64,000 nt of DNA from Flavobacteriales bacterium (GTDB lineage: Bacteria; Bacteroidota; Bacteroidia; Flavobacteriales_C; GCA-002722245): positions 1 through 64,000 of the forward strand of contig JAHEZL010000014.1 of assembly GCA_023251095.1 (NCBI GenBank). Reading direction: 5' to 3'. The position numbers and the translations under genes were made by a program. Positions within the stretch are counted from its first letter, which is position 1, and each line of letters opens with the position of its first letter. The notes beneath the pieces were generated by a model. That model did not search any database, was not told where the DNA came from, and saw only the letters and a program-made list of their open reading frames with translations. Below are positions 35,801 to 43,385 of this stretch, one piece after another.

Positions 35801-36728
35801 TTCTATCTTAGGAACTGTATCGGGAATTGCACCAATGACAGGAGCATCTATTGCACAAATTCTTACAGCAAGTACTACCAGCAAAGCGAAATACACCATC
35901 ACTCCTAGCGCTTTTGGTTGTGCGGGTGCTGCAATAACAAAAGAAGTTACGGTGTATGAAATTCCTAAATCTGATGCGGGTACAGATGCTCCGTATTGCG
36001 TTGGCGACAGCACATCAATTGGTACCAATGACAACGCGGCTTACTCTTATTCATGGACACCTAACACAGGCCTGAGCAATGATACACTTGCCGCTCCAAT
36101 GAGTGCTGCCATAGTAACTACCAACTATGTGGTGACAACAAGTTTAAGAGCTTACTCCTCTTGTACCACTACCGATACTGTTGTGATTACAGTGTCTCCT
36201 AAATTTACCATCGATGCAGGTTTGGATGTTTTAACCTGTGCCAATGAATTGACTCCTTTGTCTGCGAGTCCGGCCGGATTGGCAAGCTACATCTGGACCG
36301 ACAGTATAGAAGGACAGGTTTATCAGGGACAAAACATTCAAATTCAAACCAACAATAACAACAAGTACTATCTCATTGCTATGAACGCTGCAAAAGGAGG
36401 ATGTACAGCTACTGATTCTGTATCGGTAAATATCAAAAATGATTTCAAACCTACTTTATTCTTCCCTAATGCCTTTACACCAAACGGCGATGGCGTGAAT
36501 GAAAAATTCTTTGCTTCAGGTTATGGAGTGGAAGAATTTGAAGGAATGATTTTCAACAGATGGGGAGAACAAATTTACAAATGGAACGATGTTAATGGCG
36601 CGTGGGATGGAACCATTCACGGACACATGGCTCAGGAAGATGTATACATTGTTGCCATCAGAGTTAAAAATATTTGCGATAAAGATTTCAATGACTACCA
36701 ACGCGGAACAGTGACGGTAATCAGATAA
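29850..36728 (+). CDS. giant secreted RCC1/Ig-PKD repeat protein, T9SS type B cargo
   Basis: 2292 residues with a signal peptide ending near 34 (NQAFAQ). About seven RCC1-type propeller repeats lie at about 50-440, each with a WAWGxN-like strand (DIWAWGNNKFGQVGNG, DIYAWGCNSAGQLGLGN). A lectin-like or unassigned stretch covers about 450-840. Then roughly a dozen Ig/PKD-like repeats follow, each with VCSG or ICSG and FNWTAS. The final 90 residues are the gliding-motility-associated CHU C-terminal domain (FFPNAFTPNGDGVNEKF, NRWGEQIYKWND). Probably surface-displayed; an adhesive role is plausible. Followed by a strong terminator. Confidence 0.92.
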   Translation: MIYKLHTSTSGMLKKALFIFIAVLGFNQAFAQADQVISGGNTVSSFVCGNKKAYTWGAGSGTPTQINFPGGVDIRQINSGSGSTFVALDCNGDIWAWGNNKFGQVGNGSTGANVASPVRVKADPSIAASNRNGSGELTNVAVVYGGNNNSYAILTDGKLVGWGHNSTSGSGGAWDDNTGQLGDGTNTDRTSAVYVIDGTTGLPIKGVTQIFAGDNVSYCLAGGVVYSWGHGLNGTLARDATSTSNPASAGLVESNKAYPVRYGNGSIMNNITDISCGDVFGMALDVDGYVWTWGNGAWNNSTGNTTTNYSGSDPRRVLKGTTTGASNDGTYLLAKSIGGGQGFGMAVTIDGKPVAWGGGGCAGGGATGNGTLTGSGATGVGYVQRTGGIVDNNAISVSRGDLWGYYRTTNNDIYAWGCNSAGQLGLGNTTDQAYAVKMTPPAGCGLRDPEPDAKMSPKDTVVCQSKFTSLLLNSGFTPQTGLGASYEVKWFQDDVLKKTGTAATDLTYTVSTKGEWKVEIKYIGSNAGCMVYPVAKDSMILDFFPQTFTVPTNLTYCGTTATVNVTSTATTNPGYDWFPTAISTTSLGTSYASGNTSIDISGITAAGNGDKCVYVEEKAYASGTVFKKTQGKDGAWSSMDFLNNGAQTNTFESGFTVTEPVTLTTTNIHISDELYNVGNSQSVTMTFGIYGSKTNNGGLVADDANKIGSFTFSFTRTRAAGNPQVYDRDELVTINKLLPSAGVYFLSLDNLTGVTGNVKIGKGSSGGQSTPIVDDVTGNFIQFTNSSVNNNPQTGGNLNQGNFFNVKFKTDQHYCDRVQVCLKQQCPCQQPASVTTNSVPAHVSKVVTVCPGTAISLTGTYVAGSNPLTDAIRFVWYKKGTTPGAYSLAPVTAKNLTGIAADAGTWVLRVEDGSIGSSSCYKEDTIKVVFSPVPAVTAMTSTICSGSAFTVTPVDVTNGTVPAGTKYTWTAPTGTGFTGGSAQATAQTSISQTLTNTTGSPVTAVYSVTPITGTCSGTPFNVTVTVENTVSAAVAGNNASTCANSYQLGATAVTSGIGTWTSVPAGLTFTPNANDPAAVAATLTASTAYTFTWTVSNGAGHVCPDKTSTVTITQAGSITSATPVSTQSATICANAAAPLLNLTAVGALKGTESGVWSAVAPASITVGGQTSNLQLGVDTFKYTITSTVPGCAPSVGKVVITVLPLPGPAGPITGTLTVCAGATGVTYSVPAVSGVNFNWKRPAGSVITAATSDSSSITVTFGNTAGSFGFEATPKNSCGTGTPSKLTVTVKPNLTPTLTIDGSDTICAGSNALFFLTAATDSGATPSYKWFVNAIQQASTGTSFNSTTLVDGDKIKLVMTSSETCATSPTATSNIMTIVVVGMVTPKVTLTPSFACAGIAQTITAQGQNAGAAGTATFDWTLNGNPVQTGTSTTYTSSTFAKGDVLAVTMTSTLSCAGPSKIATTSVTIDVKPIPTATSSSVVVCSGTKAVIQLSSNTSGTTFNWTASAPLGILGYNGGTSTPTDSTISQNLTSSLSAAGDVTYTVTASTTFCTGTPFTVKATVNPLPSVIASNDSICVGETTNIPLTSDVTGATFTWTASAGGATGYAADNTGTLTNIAQALGNAGSTLVTATYVVTATYATCPGNTKTITAFVKPTPTVGNVTPPAICSGDKTGINLSTNVSAATTFGWIAAATGVTGFVTPNTGNKIDDVLMNNGTADGNVKYTVIANSLGCVGPTTDITIIVHPIPVLTVTATNTTICGGNDPAIDVQSNVAGSTFNWTMLTSGSGTVTKTGATSGTAIPTGALAAVLNNTSNAAGIVTFTMTPKANGCTGGPKQIAITVNPSPDAKLNSGTLSICTGTTTDLKIGTSISGVPVTFDWTAAGSSLNVTGFAATGTSTTIPTSISETLVNSGTANEMVTYTITPSGGGCSGQPLIVVDTVKPKPVATAVNNDLDSAFCSGGTTSIDLSSATAGTTFSVTAVSILGTVSGIAPMTGASIAQILTASTTSKAKYTITPSAFGCAGAAITKEVTVYEIPKSDAGTDAPYCVGDSTSIGTNDNAAYSYSWTPNTGLSNDTLAAPMSAAIVTTNYVVTTSLRAYSSCTTTDTVVITVSPKFTIDAGLDVLTCANELTPLSASPAGLASYIWTDSIEGQVYQGQNIQIQTNNNNKYYLIAMNAAKGGCTATDSVSVNIKNDFKPTLFFPNAFTPNGDGVNEKFFASGYGVEEFEGMIFNRWGEQIYKWNDVNGAWDGTIHGHMAQEDVYIVAIRVKNICDKDFNDYQRGTVTVIR

Positions 36729-36750
36729 CAAATAAAGTGTGTGAAAAGAA

Positions 36751-36787
36751 AAAGCCCTCTCCGAAAAATCGGAGAGGGCTTTTTTTA
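36751..36787. terminator. bidirectional terminator between convergent genes
   Basis: AAAGCCCTCTCCGA / TCGGAGAGGGCTTT stem around AAAA with T runs on both strands, between the giant surface gene and the Mpl-like gene. Confidence 0.9.
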
Positions 36788-36802
36788 TCTCTGTTATTTT
36801 AA

Positions 36803-38152
36803 TCACACCAACTGCTTGCCAAACTCATTCACATTTATCCCGTCAAAATCACCGCTGCTCATCAATAGGAAATTGGTGCTGGCTGATTTTTTCGACAATA
36901 AATATTTTTTCAATTCTTCACTGGTAGTGATCACTTTGAGTTTTTCGTTTTTGAAAGAAGCCTTCACCTGATCGGGGGTGATGGCTTTTAGTTTTTTATG
37001 TTCGATGGCATGCGGACTGAAATATACAATTGCGTCATCGGTAGTATCCATAGAGCCTTCATACTGTTTCAAAAAATCTTCATTCAGGGAACTGAAAGTG
37101 TGTAACTCCATACAGGCCACTAATTTTCTGTTCGGAAACTGATCTTTCACCGCCTTTGTTGTTGCTTTTAATTTACTTGGCGAATGCGCAAAGTCTTTGT
37201 ACACATCACAAGTATCGTTGCCTGCTATCCACTCCAATCTTTTTGCAGCTCCTTTGAAAGTGGCGATGGCCGTATAAAATTGCTCATCTGTTAATCCGAG
37301 TTCCTTGCAGATCAGCATCGCACCACTTAAATTTTGCAGATTATGTTGTCCAAAAATCTTCAATGCAATTTCTTTTCCCTTACTGAGTAAAAAAGTTTTT
37401 CCGTCGCGCACCACATTCGGATGTGAAGAATACGGCGTTTTATTCACTTGCTTTTTAGTAACTATTTCTACAATGTTTTCATCGCCTTCGAAATAAATTA
37501 AGCTACCGTCCTTCTCCATCAAATCTATCAGCAATTCAAACTGGTGGCAGTATTCCGGAAAAGTTGGAAACACGTTGATGTGATCCCAGGCTATCCCGCT
37601 CATCAAAACAACATGAGGTAAATAATGCAGAAATTTCGGTCGGCGGTCTATCGGCGAACTCAAATATTCATCCCCTTCTAAAATAATTACCGGCGCTTCT
37701 TTTGTGAGCTTCACCATGGTATCAAAACCTTCCAGCTTCGCTCCCACCATATAATCACAATCTATTTTATTGAAATGCAAAGCATGCAACACCATTGCTG
37801 TAATAGTTGTTTTACCATGACTTCCCGAGATCACTACTCTTTTTTTGTCTTTCGATTGCTCGTAAATATATTCGGGATAAGAATAAATTTTCATTCCCAA
37901 TTCCTGAGCTCTTAGCAATTCCGGATTGTCTTTGCGCGCATGCATTCCAAGAATAATAACATCAATGTCGGATGTGATTCGGGAAGCATCCCAACCCATA
38001 GTTTCAGGCAACAATCCTTTTTCTTTGAGGCGGGTTTTCGACGGCTCAAAAATTTCATCGTCGGATCCTGTTATCGTAAATCCTTTCTTGTGTAGAGCCA
38101 GCGCCATGTTGTGCATTGCACTTCCTCCAATGGCTATAAGATGTATGCGCAT
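36803..38152 (-). CDS. Mur ligase, Mpl-like (murein peptide ligase)
   Basis: 449 residues. N-terminal Rossmann-like domain (MRIHLIAIGGSAMHNMALAL), central ATPase with ISGSHGKTTITAMVLHAL near 109-126, EGDEYLSS and the C-terminal ADP-binding domain (DFAHSPSKLKATTKAV). Order and length agree with Mpl, which joins the recycled tripeptide to UDP-MurNAc, rather than with MurC, whose N-terminus has a different glycine loop. No other recycling gene is adjacent, though a NamZ muramidase lies at 48.9 kb. Confidence 0.87.
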   Translation of the reverse strand: MRIHLIAIGGSAMHNMALALHKKGFTITGSDDEIFEPSKTRLKEKGLLPETMGWDASRITSDIDVIILGMHARKDNPELLRAQELGMKIYSYPEYIYEQSKDKKRVVISGSHGKTTITAMVLHALHFNKIDCDYMVGAKLEGFDTMVKLTKEAPVIILEGDEYLSSPIDRRPKFLHYLPHVVLMSGIAWDHINVFPTFPEYCHQFELLIDLMEKDGSLIYFEGDENIVEIVTKKQVNKTPYSSHPNVVRDGKTFLLSKGKEIALKIFGQHNLQNLSGAMLICKELGLTDEQFYTAIATFKGAAKRLEWIAGNDTCDVYKDFAHSPSKLKATTKAVKDQFPNRKLVACMELHTFSSLNEDFLKQYEGSMDTTDDAIVYFSPHAIEHKKLKAITPDQVKASFKNEKLKVITTSEELKKYLLSKKSASTNFLLMSSGDFDGINVNEFGKQLV

Positions 38153-38218
38153 AGTTGTAAAAGTTTGAATCTAAATTATCTTTTTACTTACTTTTAAACT
38201 TCATTAAAAGATAAACTT

Positions 38219-39049
38219 ATGAACTTATATCCTGTTAATACCGGTTACTTCAAATTGGATGGAGGCGCGATGTTTGGCGTGGTACCAAAAACCATTTGGA
38301 GTCGCACCAATGCTGCCGACAGTAACAATATGTGTTCATGGGCCATGCGCTCATTATTGATTGAAGACGGTAAAAGATTGATTCTCATCGATACCGGAAT
38401 GGGCACCAAACAGGACGCTAAATTTTTTGGCTATTATGATTTACATGGCGATGATTCTCTCACAAAATCGTTAAACAAACATGGTTTCACTGAAGACGAC
38501 ATCACCGATGTTTTTTTAACGCATTTGCATTTTGATCATTGCGGCGGTGCCATCAAAAAAAATGAAAACGGAATTTTGGTTCCTGCTTTTAAAAATGCGC
38601 GTTTCTGGAGCAATTCACAACATTGGGATTGGGCCGTAAATCCTAATCCACGGGAGAAAGCTTCTTTCCTGAAAGAAAATATTTTACCGATTCAGGAAAG
38701 CGGACAGCTGGTTTTTATTGATCAAACGAAAGAAATTTTTCATCCCGAAATTGATATACTTACAGTGAACGGACACACCGAAGCGCAAATGATTCCGCAC
38801 ATTAAACACAAAGGAACAACGGTGGTTTTCGCAGCGGATTTACTTCCTTCTATAGGACATATTCCTCTCGCTTACGTAATGGGCTATGATACGCGTCCGC
38901 TTTTAACCATGGAAGAAAAAGCAAAATTTTTAAATGACGCCGCCGATAAAAATCACACTTTGTTTTTACAGCATGATCCTAAAAACGAAACGTGTTTTGT
39001 GCAACATACTGAAAAAGGTGTGAGACTGAAAGAGGTTGCTCCTTTTTAG
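38219..39049 (+). CDS. MBL-fold metallo-hydrolase
   Basis: 276 residues. Metal site HLHFDH at 102-107 (His102, His104, Asp106, His107), later VNGHTEAQMIPH and AADLLPS (third and fourth ligands). Similar to quorum-quenching lactonases and AttM/YtnP-like hydrolases in length and order, but the substrate cannot be told. No signal peptide. Single gene; a long palindrome follows before the convergent gene. Confidence 0.9.
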   Translation: MNLYPVNTGYFKLDGGAMFGVVPKTIWSRTNAADSNNMCSWAMRSLLIEDGKRLILIDTGMGTKQDAKFFGYYDLHGDDSLTKSLNKHGFTEDDITDVFLTHLHFDHCGGAIKKNENGILVPAFKNARFWSNSQHWDWAVNPNPREKASFLKENILPIQESGQLVFIDQTKEIFHPEIDILTVNGHTEAQMIPHIKHKGTTVVFAADLLPSIGHIPLAYVMGYDTRPLLTMEEKAKFLNDAADKNHTLFLQHDPKNETCFVQHTEKGVRLKEVAPF

Positions 39050-39067
39050 CACTCCCCTCATTGCGCC

Positions 39068-39167
39068 CTCTACGTCATTGCAAGGAGTGTACTCACGACG
39101 AAGCAACCTCATCATCAAAATGAGGTTGCTTCATTTTTGAGTACAAAAATTTCGCAATGACGTAGAG
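39068..39167. repeat. long palindromic interspersed repeat, copy 2
   Basis: The outer arms CTCTACGTCATTGC and GCAATGACGTAGAG are perfect complements; the right arm (from 39121) equals copy 1, while the left arm has a variant centre (GGAGTGTACTCACGACG). Between the 3' ends of the MBL and DUF4197 genes. Confidence 0.85.
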
Positions 39168-39194
39168 AGTGTAATGTCGAAGTGAAAAAGATGA

Positions 39195-39926
39195 CTATCT
39201 TTTATCCGCCTCAGCAAACACCTTCTTCAACAAATCAGAAGTCCTGGCATTTACATCTTTACGGATTTTTAATTCCTCTTGCGCTACTAATTTGAACAAA
39301 CCTTCAATGGCTTTTTTAGTGGCGTAATCTTCCAAATCGGGATTTACTTTTTCCACCAGAGGAATGCTGTTGTACTTGGTTACCAAAGGACTCCAGTATT
39401 TTGTTACCTCCACCTGTTTCAAAGCCGCTACAACAATAGGCTTAAATTTATCATACAATTGCTGATAGGTTTGAGTGTGTAAATACTGAGTGGCCGCATC
39501 GTCTTTTCCTTTTAAAATATTCATTCCGTCGGTCACCGTCATATTTTTAATAGCAGTTAAAAAAATATCTCCTACCTGCTTGCTCGCCAGCTCGGCCGCC
39601 TCATTCAAAGTACTTACAAATTTATCCACCTGCGCTCCCATTCCTATAGCTCTCAATTTGGTTTCCATTTTTTTGGCATCTTCCGGAAAAGGAATGTGAA
39701 TTAAACTATTGTTATTAAATCCTCCCACAGCAGATGCAAGTTGACCGGCTTTACCTGAACCTTTCGATAAAGCTTCTTTCAAACCATCAATTATTTCCTG
39801 CTGAGACAAACCTGCCGGAGCAGTTTTAACAACTTTCGTTGCCTGATTTTTTAAAGTATTTAAATTGATTTGTGCCGAAAGCGTTGTTGCTCCTGCCAAA
39901 CATGTGATTAAAAGTATTTTTTTCAT
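39195..39926 (-). CDS. DUF4197-family secreted protein
   Basis: 243 residues from ATG 39926, where a signal peptide starts (MKKILLITCLAGATTLSAQ); an upstream ATG at 39971 would place 15 residues before it. Segments such as GLSQQEIIDGLKEALSKG, the NMTVTDGMNILKG stretch and the C-terminal DYATKKAIEGLFKL are those of DUF4197. Mostly helical, exported, function unknown. Single gene. Confidence 0.88.
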   Translation of the reverse strand: MKKILLITCLAGATTLSAQINLNTLKNQATKVVKTAPAGLSQQEIIDGLKEALSKGSGKAGQLASAVGGFNNNSLIHIPFPEDAKKMETKLRAIGMGAQVDKFVSTLNEAAELASKQVGDIFLTAIKNMTVTDGMNILKGKDDAATQYLHTQTYQQLYDKFKPIVVAALKQVEVTKYWSPLVTKYNSIPLVEKVNPDLEDYATKKAIEGLFKLVAQEELKIRKDVNARTSDLLKKVFAEADKR

Positions 39927-40033
39927 AGAAGGGATTATTTTATTTTTAAAAAACGACAACGATTGTGCCACCCTTCTAAATTAAAGATTTATTTTAGCTG
40001 TCAGTCTTAATTTTTCAAAAATATCCGTGAACC

Positions 40034-40393
40034 ATGAAAACAGTTTTAGTAATTGACGACGCAGGCTTCGACAGAACCATTATCAGCGCAATATTGACAC
40101 AATCGGGATACAACGTGATTGGTGAAGCAGAAAACGGAAAAGAAGGATTAGAGCTGGCGCGTGAATTAAAACCTGAACTGATTACTTTAGATAAGCTGAT
40201 GCCCGACATGGACGGAATGGAAGTGCTGGAAATATTACACAAAGAAAATTTCCCGGGTAAAATCGTTTTGGTGAGTGGTGATGATTTAAGTCCCGTGAAA
40301 GAAAAAGCAATGGCAATGGGCGCAGCAGATTTTTTTAAAAAACCTATAAGTAAAGGGGATTTGAAGTTGAGGCTGGATGCGTTGTTTGGGTAA
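40034..40393 (+). CDS. single-domain response regulator (CheY-like)
   Basis: 119 residues comprising only a receiver domain. Acid pocket Asp8-Asp9, phosphorylated Asp53 in LITLDKLMPDMDG, Ser81 in VLVSGDD and Lys103-Pro104. No DNA-binding or output domain, so it acts by protein contact. The cognate kinase is not nearby. The gene is short and alone; the 3' side is a palindromic repeat. Confidence 0.95.
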   Translation: MKTVLVIDDAGFDRTIISAILTQSGYNVIGEAENGKEGLELARELKPELITLDKLMPDMDGMEVLEILHKENFPGKIVLVSGDDLSPVKEKAMAMGAADFFKKPISKGDLKLRLDALFG

Positions 40394-40414
40394 TTAGCCT
40401 CAATCGGTTCTTGC

Positions 40415-40554
40415 CACCCAGAGTTCGTCATTGCGAAATTTTTGTACTCAAAAATGAAGCAACCTCACTATACTCTTAATGTTTTAATTACTATATCAAT
40501 ATAAGGTTGCTTCATTTTTGAGTACAAAAATTTCGCAATGACGAACTCTGGGTG
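40415..40554. repeat. long palindromic interspersed repeat, copy 3
   Basis: Longest stem: about 50 bases from CACCCAGAGTTCGTCATTGC pair with the right end GAACTCTGGGTG, with few or no mismatches. The centre of about 35 bases is AT-rich and unrelated to copy 1. Between the 3' ends of the response regulator and the GreA-like gene. Confidence 0.9.
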
Positions 40555-40579
40555 ATGACGAACACATCCAACAACTCTT

Positions 40580-41029
40580 CTACCTCACCTCCTCCACCAA
40601 ATACTCCACTCCGTTAAACTGAATTTTATCTTTTTGTTTTGCGCCTGCTAACTTAACAGCAATAGGTGCCTGCGGTGAAACCGCAAAATACTCTTTACTA
40701 TCTATATTGATTTTCCCTGCACTGATAGCAATGTAAAAAGATCCTCGATTGGTGATTACCAAAGAACCCAAAGCTACTTTATCAGAAGCAATGGAGGGAT
40801 CAATTTTCTCCATTGCTTTTAATAATTCATTGGCTTTAGTAAGTTGTTCGGCATTTTTTTCCTGCTCGAGCTGCATCATAGCTCTGCCGGTTTCATGCTT
40901 GTCGCCGGCAGAGCTTTTAGATTCAGAACCTGCATCTTCGCTCAATTCTTTCTGAGCATCATTCAATGCTTTTATCCTTTGCGAAGCAAAATCGAAACAG
41001 GCCCGGTATAATTTTTCTTTGATGCTCAC
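40580..41029 (-). CDS. GreA/GreB C-terminal-like protein
   Basis: 149 residues beginning at a GTG (41029) whose G is shared with the TAG of the upstream gene; no in-frame ATG until residue 50. N-terminal coiled helices (about 1-80, KALNDAQKELSEDAG, MMQLEQEKNAEQLTKANELL), then a domain resembling the FKBP-like C-terminal fold of Gre factors (VALGSLVITNRGSFYIAISA, VSPQAPIAVKLAGAKQKD). It may bind RNA polymerase. Similar proteins are sometimes misnamed 3-oxoacyl-ACP synthase. Last in the PPIase operon. Confidence 0.7.
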   Translation of the reverse strand: MSIKEKLYRACFDFASQRIKALNDAQKELSEDAGSESKSSAGDKHETGRAMMQLEQEKNAEQLTKANELLKAMEKIDPSIASDKVALGSLVITNRGSFYIAISAGKINIDSKEYFAVSPQAPIAVKLAGAKQKDKIQFNGVEYLVEEVR

Positions 41030-41877
41030 TACTGAATTTTAATCAACTCCACATCAAAAACCAAAGTCGCTTTTTGAGGAATCACCGGCGGATAACCTTG
41101 TTCTCCGTAACCCAATTGATAAGGAACAAAGAAACGGAACTTATCACCTTCTTTCATCAAAGCAACACCTTCATCCCATCCCTGAATCACCTGACCTTGT
41201 CCCAAAGGAAAAACAAAAGGATCGCCACGCTCTACAGAAGAATCGAATTTTTTTCCGTCCAGTAAATATCCTGTATAATGAACTGTTGCCATTTTTCCGG
41301 CAGTAGCCTGAGTTCCTTTTCCGCTGTGTACTACAACATACTCCAATCCGCTTGCAGTTTTAAGTACCGTTTTTCCTTTAACATCATAAGGAACAGGAAC
41401 AACAGGTTTTTTAGTATCGATCACCATTACATCAAAAATTAAAGTAGAGTTGGCAGGAATTCCGCCACGGGCCATGCTGCCATAACCCAATTCAGAAGGA
41501 ATAATTAGTTGCGCAGTATCACCCACATTCAACATAGTAACACCTTCATCCCATCCTTTGATCACTTGTCCGACACCGATTTTTGTTTGAAAAGGCTGAC
41601 CGCGTTTCACCGATGAATCGAAAAATTTTCCGTCCGGAAAATATCCGTCATAGTGAATCGTCACCTGATCGCCGCTATCCACTTTAACTCCCGTTCCTTT
41701 TCCTTTTAAAATAATTTTCAATCCGCTTTTTGTAGTTACGGTTTCCCCTACTTTATTGAGCACTCTCATATGTTTTACTTTTTTAGTGGTTGTGGTTTTT
41801 TTTGTTGCTTCCTTTTGCGCCTCTAAGCTGCAAGCCGAGAGCAATGCGGCCAAAGAGAGAATAAATAACTTTTTCAT
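41029..41877 (-). CDS. FKBP-type prolyl isomerase with two tandem domains
   Basis: 282 residues with a lipoprotein signal (ALLSACSLEAQ). Two FKBP domains at about 55-155 and 180-282, each with the VxIHYDGYFPDGKFFDSS or VHYTGYLLDGKKFDSS segment and the GWDEGV and GYG loops. It catalyses cis-trans isomerisation of proline bonds, assisting folding in the periplasm or at the outer membrane. Twelve bases after the previous PPIase gene. The duplicated domain within one chain suggests internal gene duplication. Confidence 0.93.
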   Translation of the reverse strand: MKKLFILSLAALLSACSLEAQKEATKKTTTTKKVKHMRVLNKVGETVTTKSGLKIILKGKGTGVKVDSGDQVTIHYDGYFPDGKFFDSSVKRGQPFQTKIGVGQVIKGWDEGVTMLNVGDTAQLIIPSELGYGSMARGGIPANSTLIFDVMVIDTKKPVVPVPYDVKGKTVLKTASGLEYVVVHSGKGTQATAGKMATVHYTGYLLDGKKFDSSVERGDPFVFPLGQGQVIQGWDEGVALMKEGDKFRFFVPYQLGYGEQGYPPVIPQKATLVFDVELIKIQ

Positions 41878-41889
41878 AATTGTTTTTAT

Positions 41890-42846
41890 TTAATTAACTG
41901 ATACTAACTCTAATTCATAATACACAGGCGTATTCGGCGGAACAATTCCCGAACTTGAACCTGAACTTCCGAACGCTAATTTAGACGGAATTATCATTCC
42001 CACCATATCTCCTTCGTTCATTTGTAACAACATTTGCTCAATCCCTTGTATCACCTGCATTTCCTGACCGATGATAAAATCCTGCGGAACCCCGGCAATG
42101 TGCGTGGAATTAAATTCCTGTCCGTCCAGAAATCTTCCGCTGTAATGAATGTTCACCGTTTTGCCGTAAGCAGGTTTTTTTTGTGTGGCGGATTGTTTGA
42201 TGAAAAAATATTTCAGACCCGAAGGCAGCACTTCCATTTTAAATTGATAAGACGCCAGAAACTCGGCTATCCTTGCATTTTCAGTGCTTGCCGAAGTATC
42301 CATCACCACCGACTCTATTCGATTTTTAAATTCCAGTCGGTTTTTTTCAAATTGCAAATCCGATAAAATATCCACTACTTCCACTTCCACATTTAATTTC
42401 TGATCTATAAATTGTTTAGGCGTTGGCGCCTCCATATAAGTATTGTAAAAATCGCTGGCCGAAATAATAAAATTCGCTTTGTCTTCTTTTTTCATCATCC
42501 CCAATCCTTCTTCCAGCTCTCCGTTTGTTTTGAGTTGCAGCAACTGCACTATCATTCGGGAAGAAGCAATTAAAGAATCGTTGGTGGTTTTCAGCACGTA
42601 TTTAAATTTAATATAATCATCAACAGCAGGTTTTTCTCCATCTCCGATGAAGGTAAACCTGTAAACCAATCCCGATTTGGTATGCGAATAACCTTCGGGA
42701 TCACTGTTACATGAAATGAGCAATAAAGCGTTTGCGAAGCAAACACCGATGAAAAAAAGGCGAATTCCATTTGACTTAAAAAATAAATTTTTCACAAATG
42801 AAAACAAAAAGAGCGCCACAAATAAAAAGAGGATTATTTGTTTCAT
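41890..42846 (-). CDS. FKBP-type prolyl isomerase, putative lipoprotein
   Basis: 318 residues. N-terminus has two hydrophobic stretches; the second ends LLLISCNSD (Cys 46), so the lipobox comes unusually late and the first stretch may be an extra membrane segment or an overlong start. The FKBP domain is near the C-terminus (about 220-318, NIHYSGRFLDGQEFNST, GSSGIVPPNTPVYYELELV). A second, degenerate FKBP-like region covers about 50-150. Overlaps the GldI-like gene by 4 bases. Confidence 0.88.
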   Translation of the reverse strand: MKQIILFLFVALFLFSFVKNLFFKSNGIRLFFIGVCFANALLLISCNSDPEGYSHTKSGLVYRFTFIGDGEKPAVDDYIKFKYVLKTTNDSLIASSRMIVQLLQLKTNGELEEGLGMMKKEDKANFIISASDFYNTYMEAPTPKQFIDQKLNVEVEVVDILSDLQFEKNRLEFKNRIESVVMDTSASTENARIAEFLASYQFKMEVLPSGLKYFFIKQSATQKKPAYGKTVNIHYSGRFLDGQEFNSTHIAGVPQDFIIGQEMQVIQGIEQMLLQMNEGDMVGMIIPSKLAFGSSGSSSGIVPPNTPVYYELELVSVN

Positions 42847-43385
42847 TTCAGCACGTCGAGAATTTGAATATCGTAAATCACTGTGGACAACGGCGGAATT
42901 TTTTCCTGATCACCCAGCAAGCCGTGCGCGCGGTGTGATGGAATTAAAATAATGGCCTTATCTCCTTTTCGCAAATGCGTGAGCGCTTCGTGCAAACCAC
43001 TTTCCACATCGGCTTTCTCTACTACAATTTCCAGCTGTTCCTGTTCGGTATCTTCTGTGGTGTAGCATAAAGTTCCATCAAGCAGCGATACTGTAAAAGT
43101 CACGCGGGCCGCGTCACCGGGCTGCATTAAACTATCATCGGATTTTCCGGTTTCATATTTCACAATGTAAACACCTGTTCCGGTTTCTTCAGATGTCCAA
43201 TTTCTTCTTTTGATGTAATTTTTGATGTCTTCTTCTTCACGAAGCGTTTTTACCTTATTACTGTTTTCCAGAATAGTTTTGTATTCCTCTTTGGTATAAG
43301 CTTTTTCAGTTTCCTTTGTTTCACCGCAGGCAAACAGAAAAAACAAAAGCAAAACAGTTAAACTATTTATTAAGCGACTGCTCAT
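42843..43385 (-). CDS. gldI: GldI-like FKBP-type lipoprotein
   Basis: 180 residues, lipoprotein signal (LLLFFLFACGETKE). The N-terminal helical KTLREEEDIKNYIKRRNW, followed by a single compact FKBP domain with ARVTFTVSLLDGTLCY and AHGLLGDQEKIPPLSTVIYD, agrees with GldI, a lipoprotein needed for gliding motility in Flavobacterium johnsoniae. Several catalytic FKBP aromatic residues are replaced. Its start lies 23 bases inside the nrnA end. Family identity is by memory of GldI sequence; confirm by alignment. Confidence 0.72.
   Translation of the reverse strand: MSSRLINSLTVLLLFFLFACGETKETEKAYTKEEYKTILENSNKVKTLREEEDIKNYIKRRNWTSEETGTGVYIVKYETGKSDDSLMQPGDAARVTFTVSLLDGTLCYTTEDTEQEQLEIVVEKADVESGLHEALTHLRKGDKAIILIPSHRAHGLLGDQEKIPPLSTVIYDIQILDVLK

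Noticed and set aside
30041-36034. Numerous minus-strand frames inside the giant RCC1/PKD gene
   Set aside because: Shadow frames of a repeat-rich gene with biased codon use; none has a known domain or its own signals.
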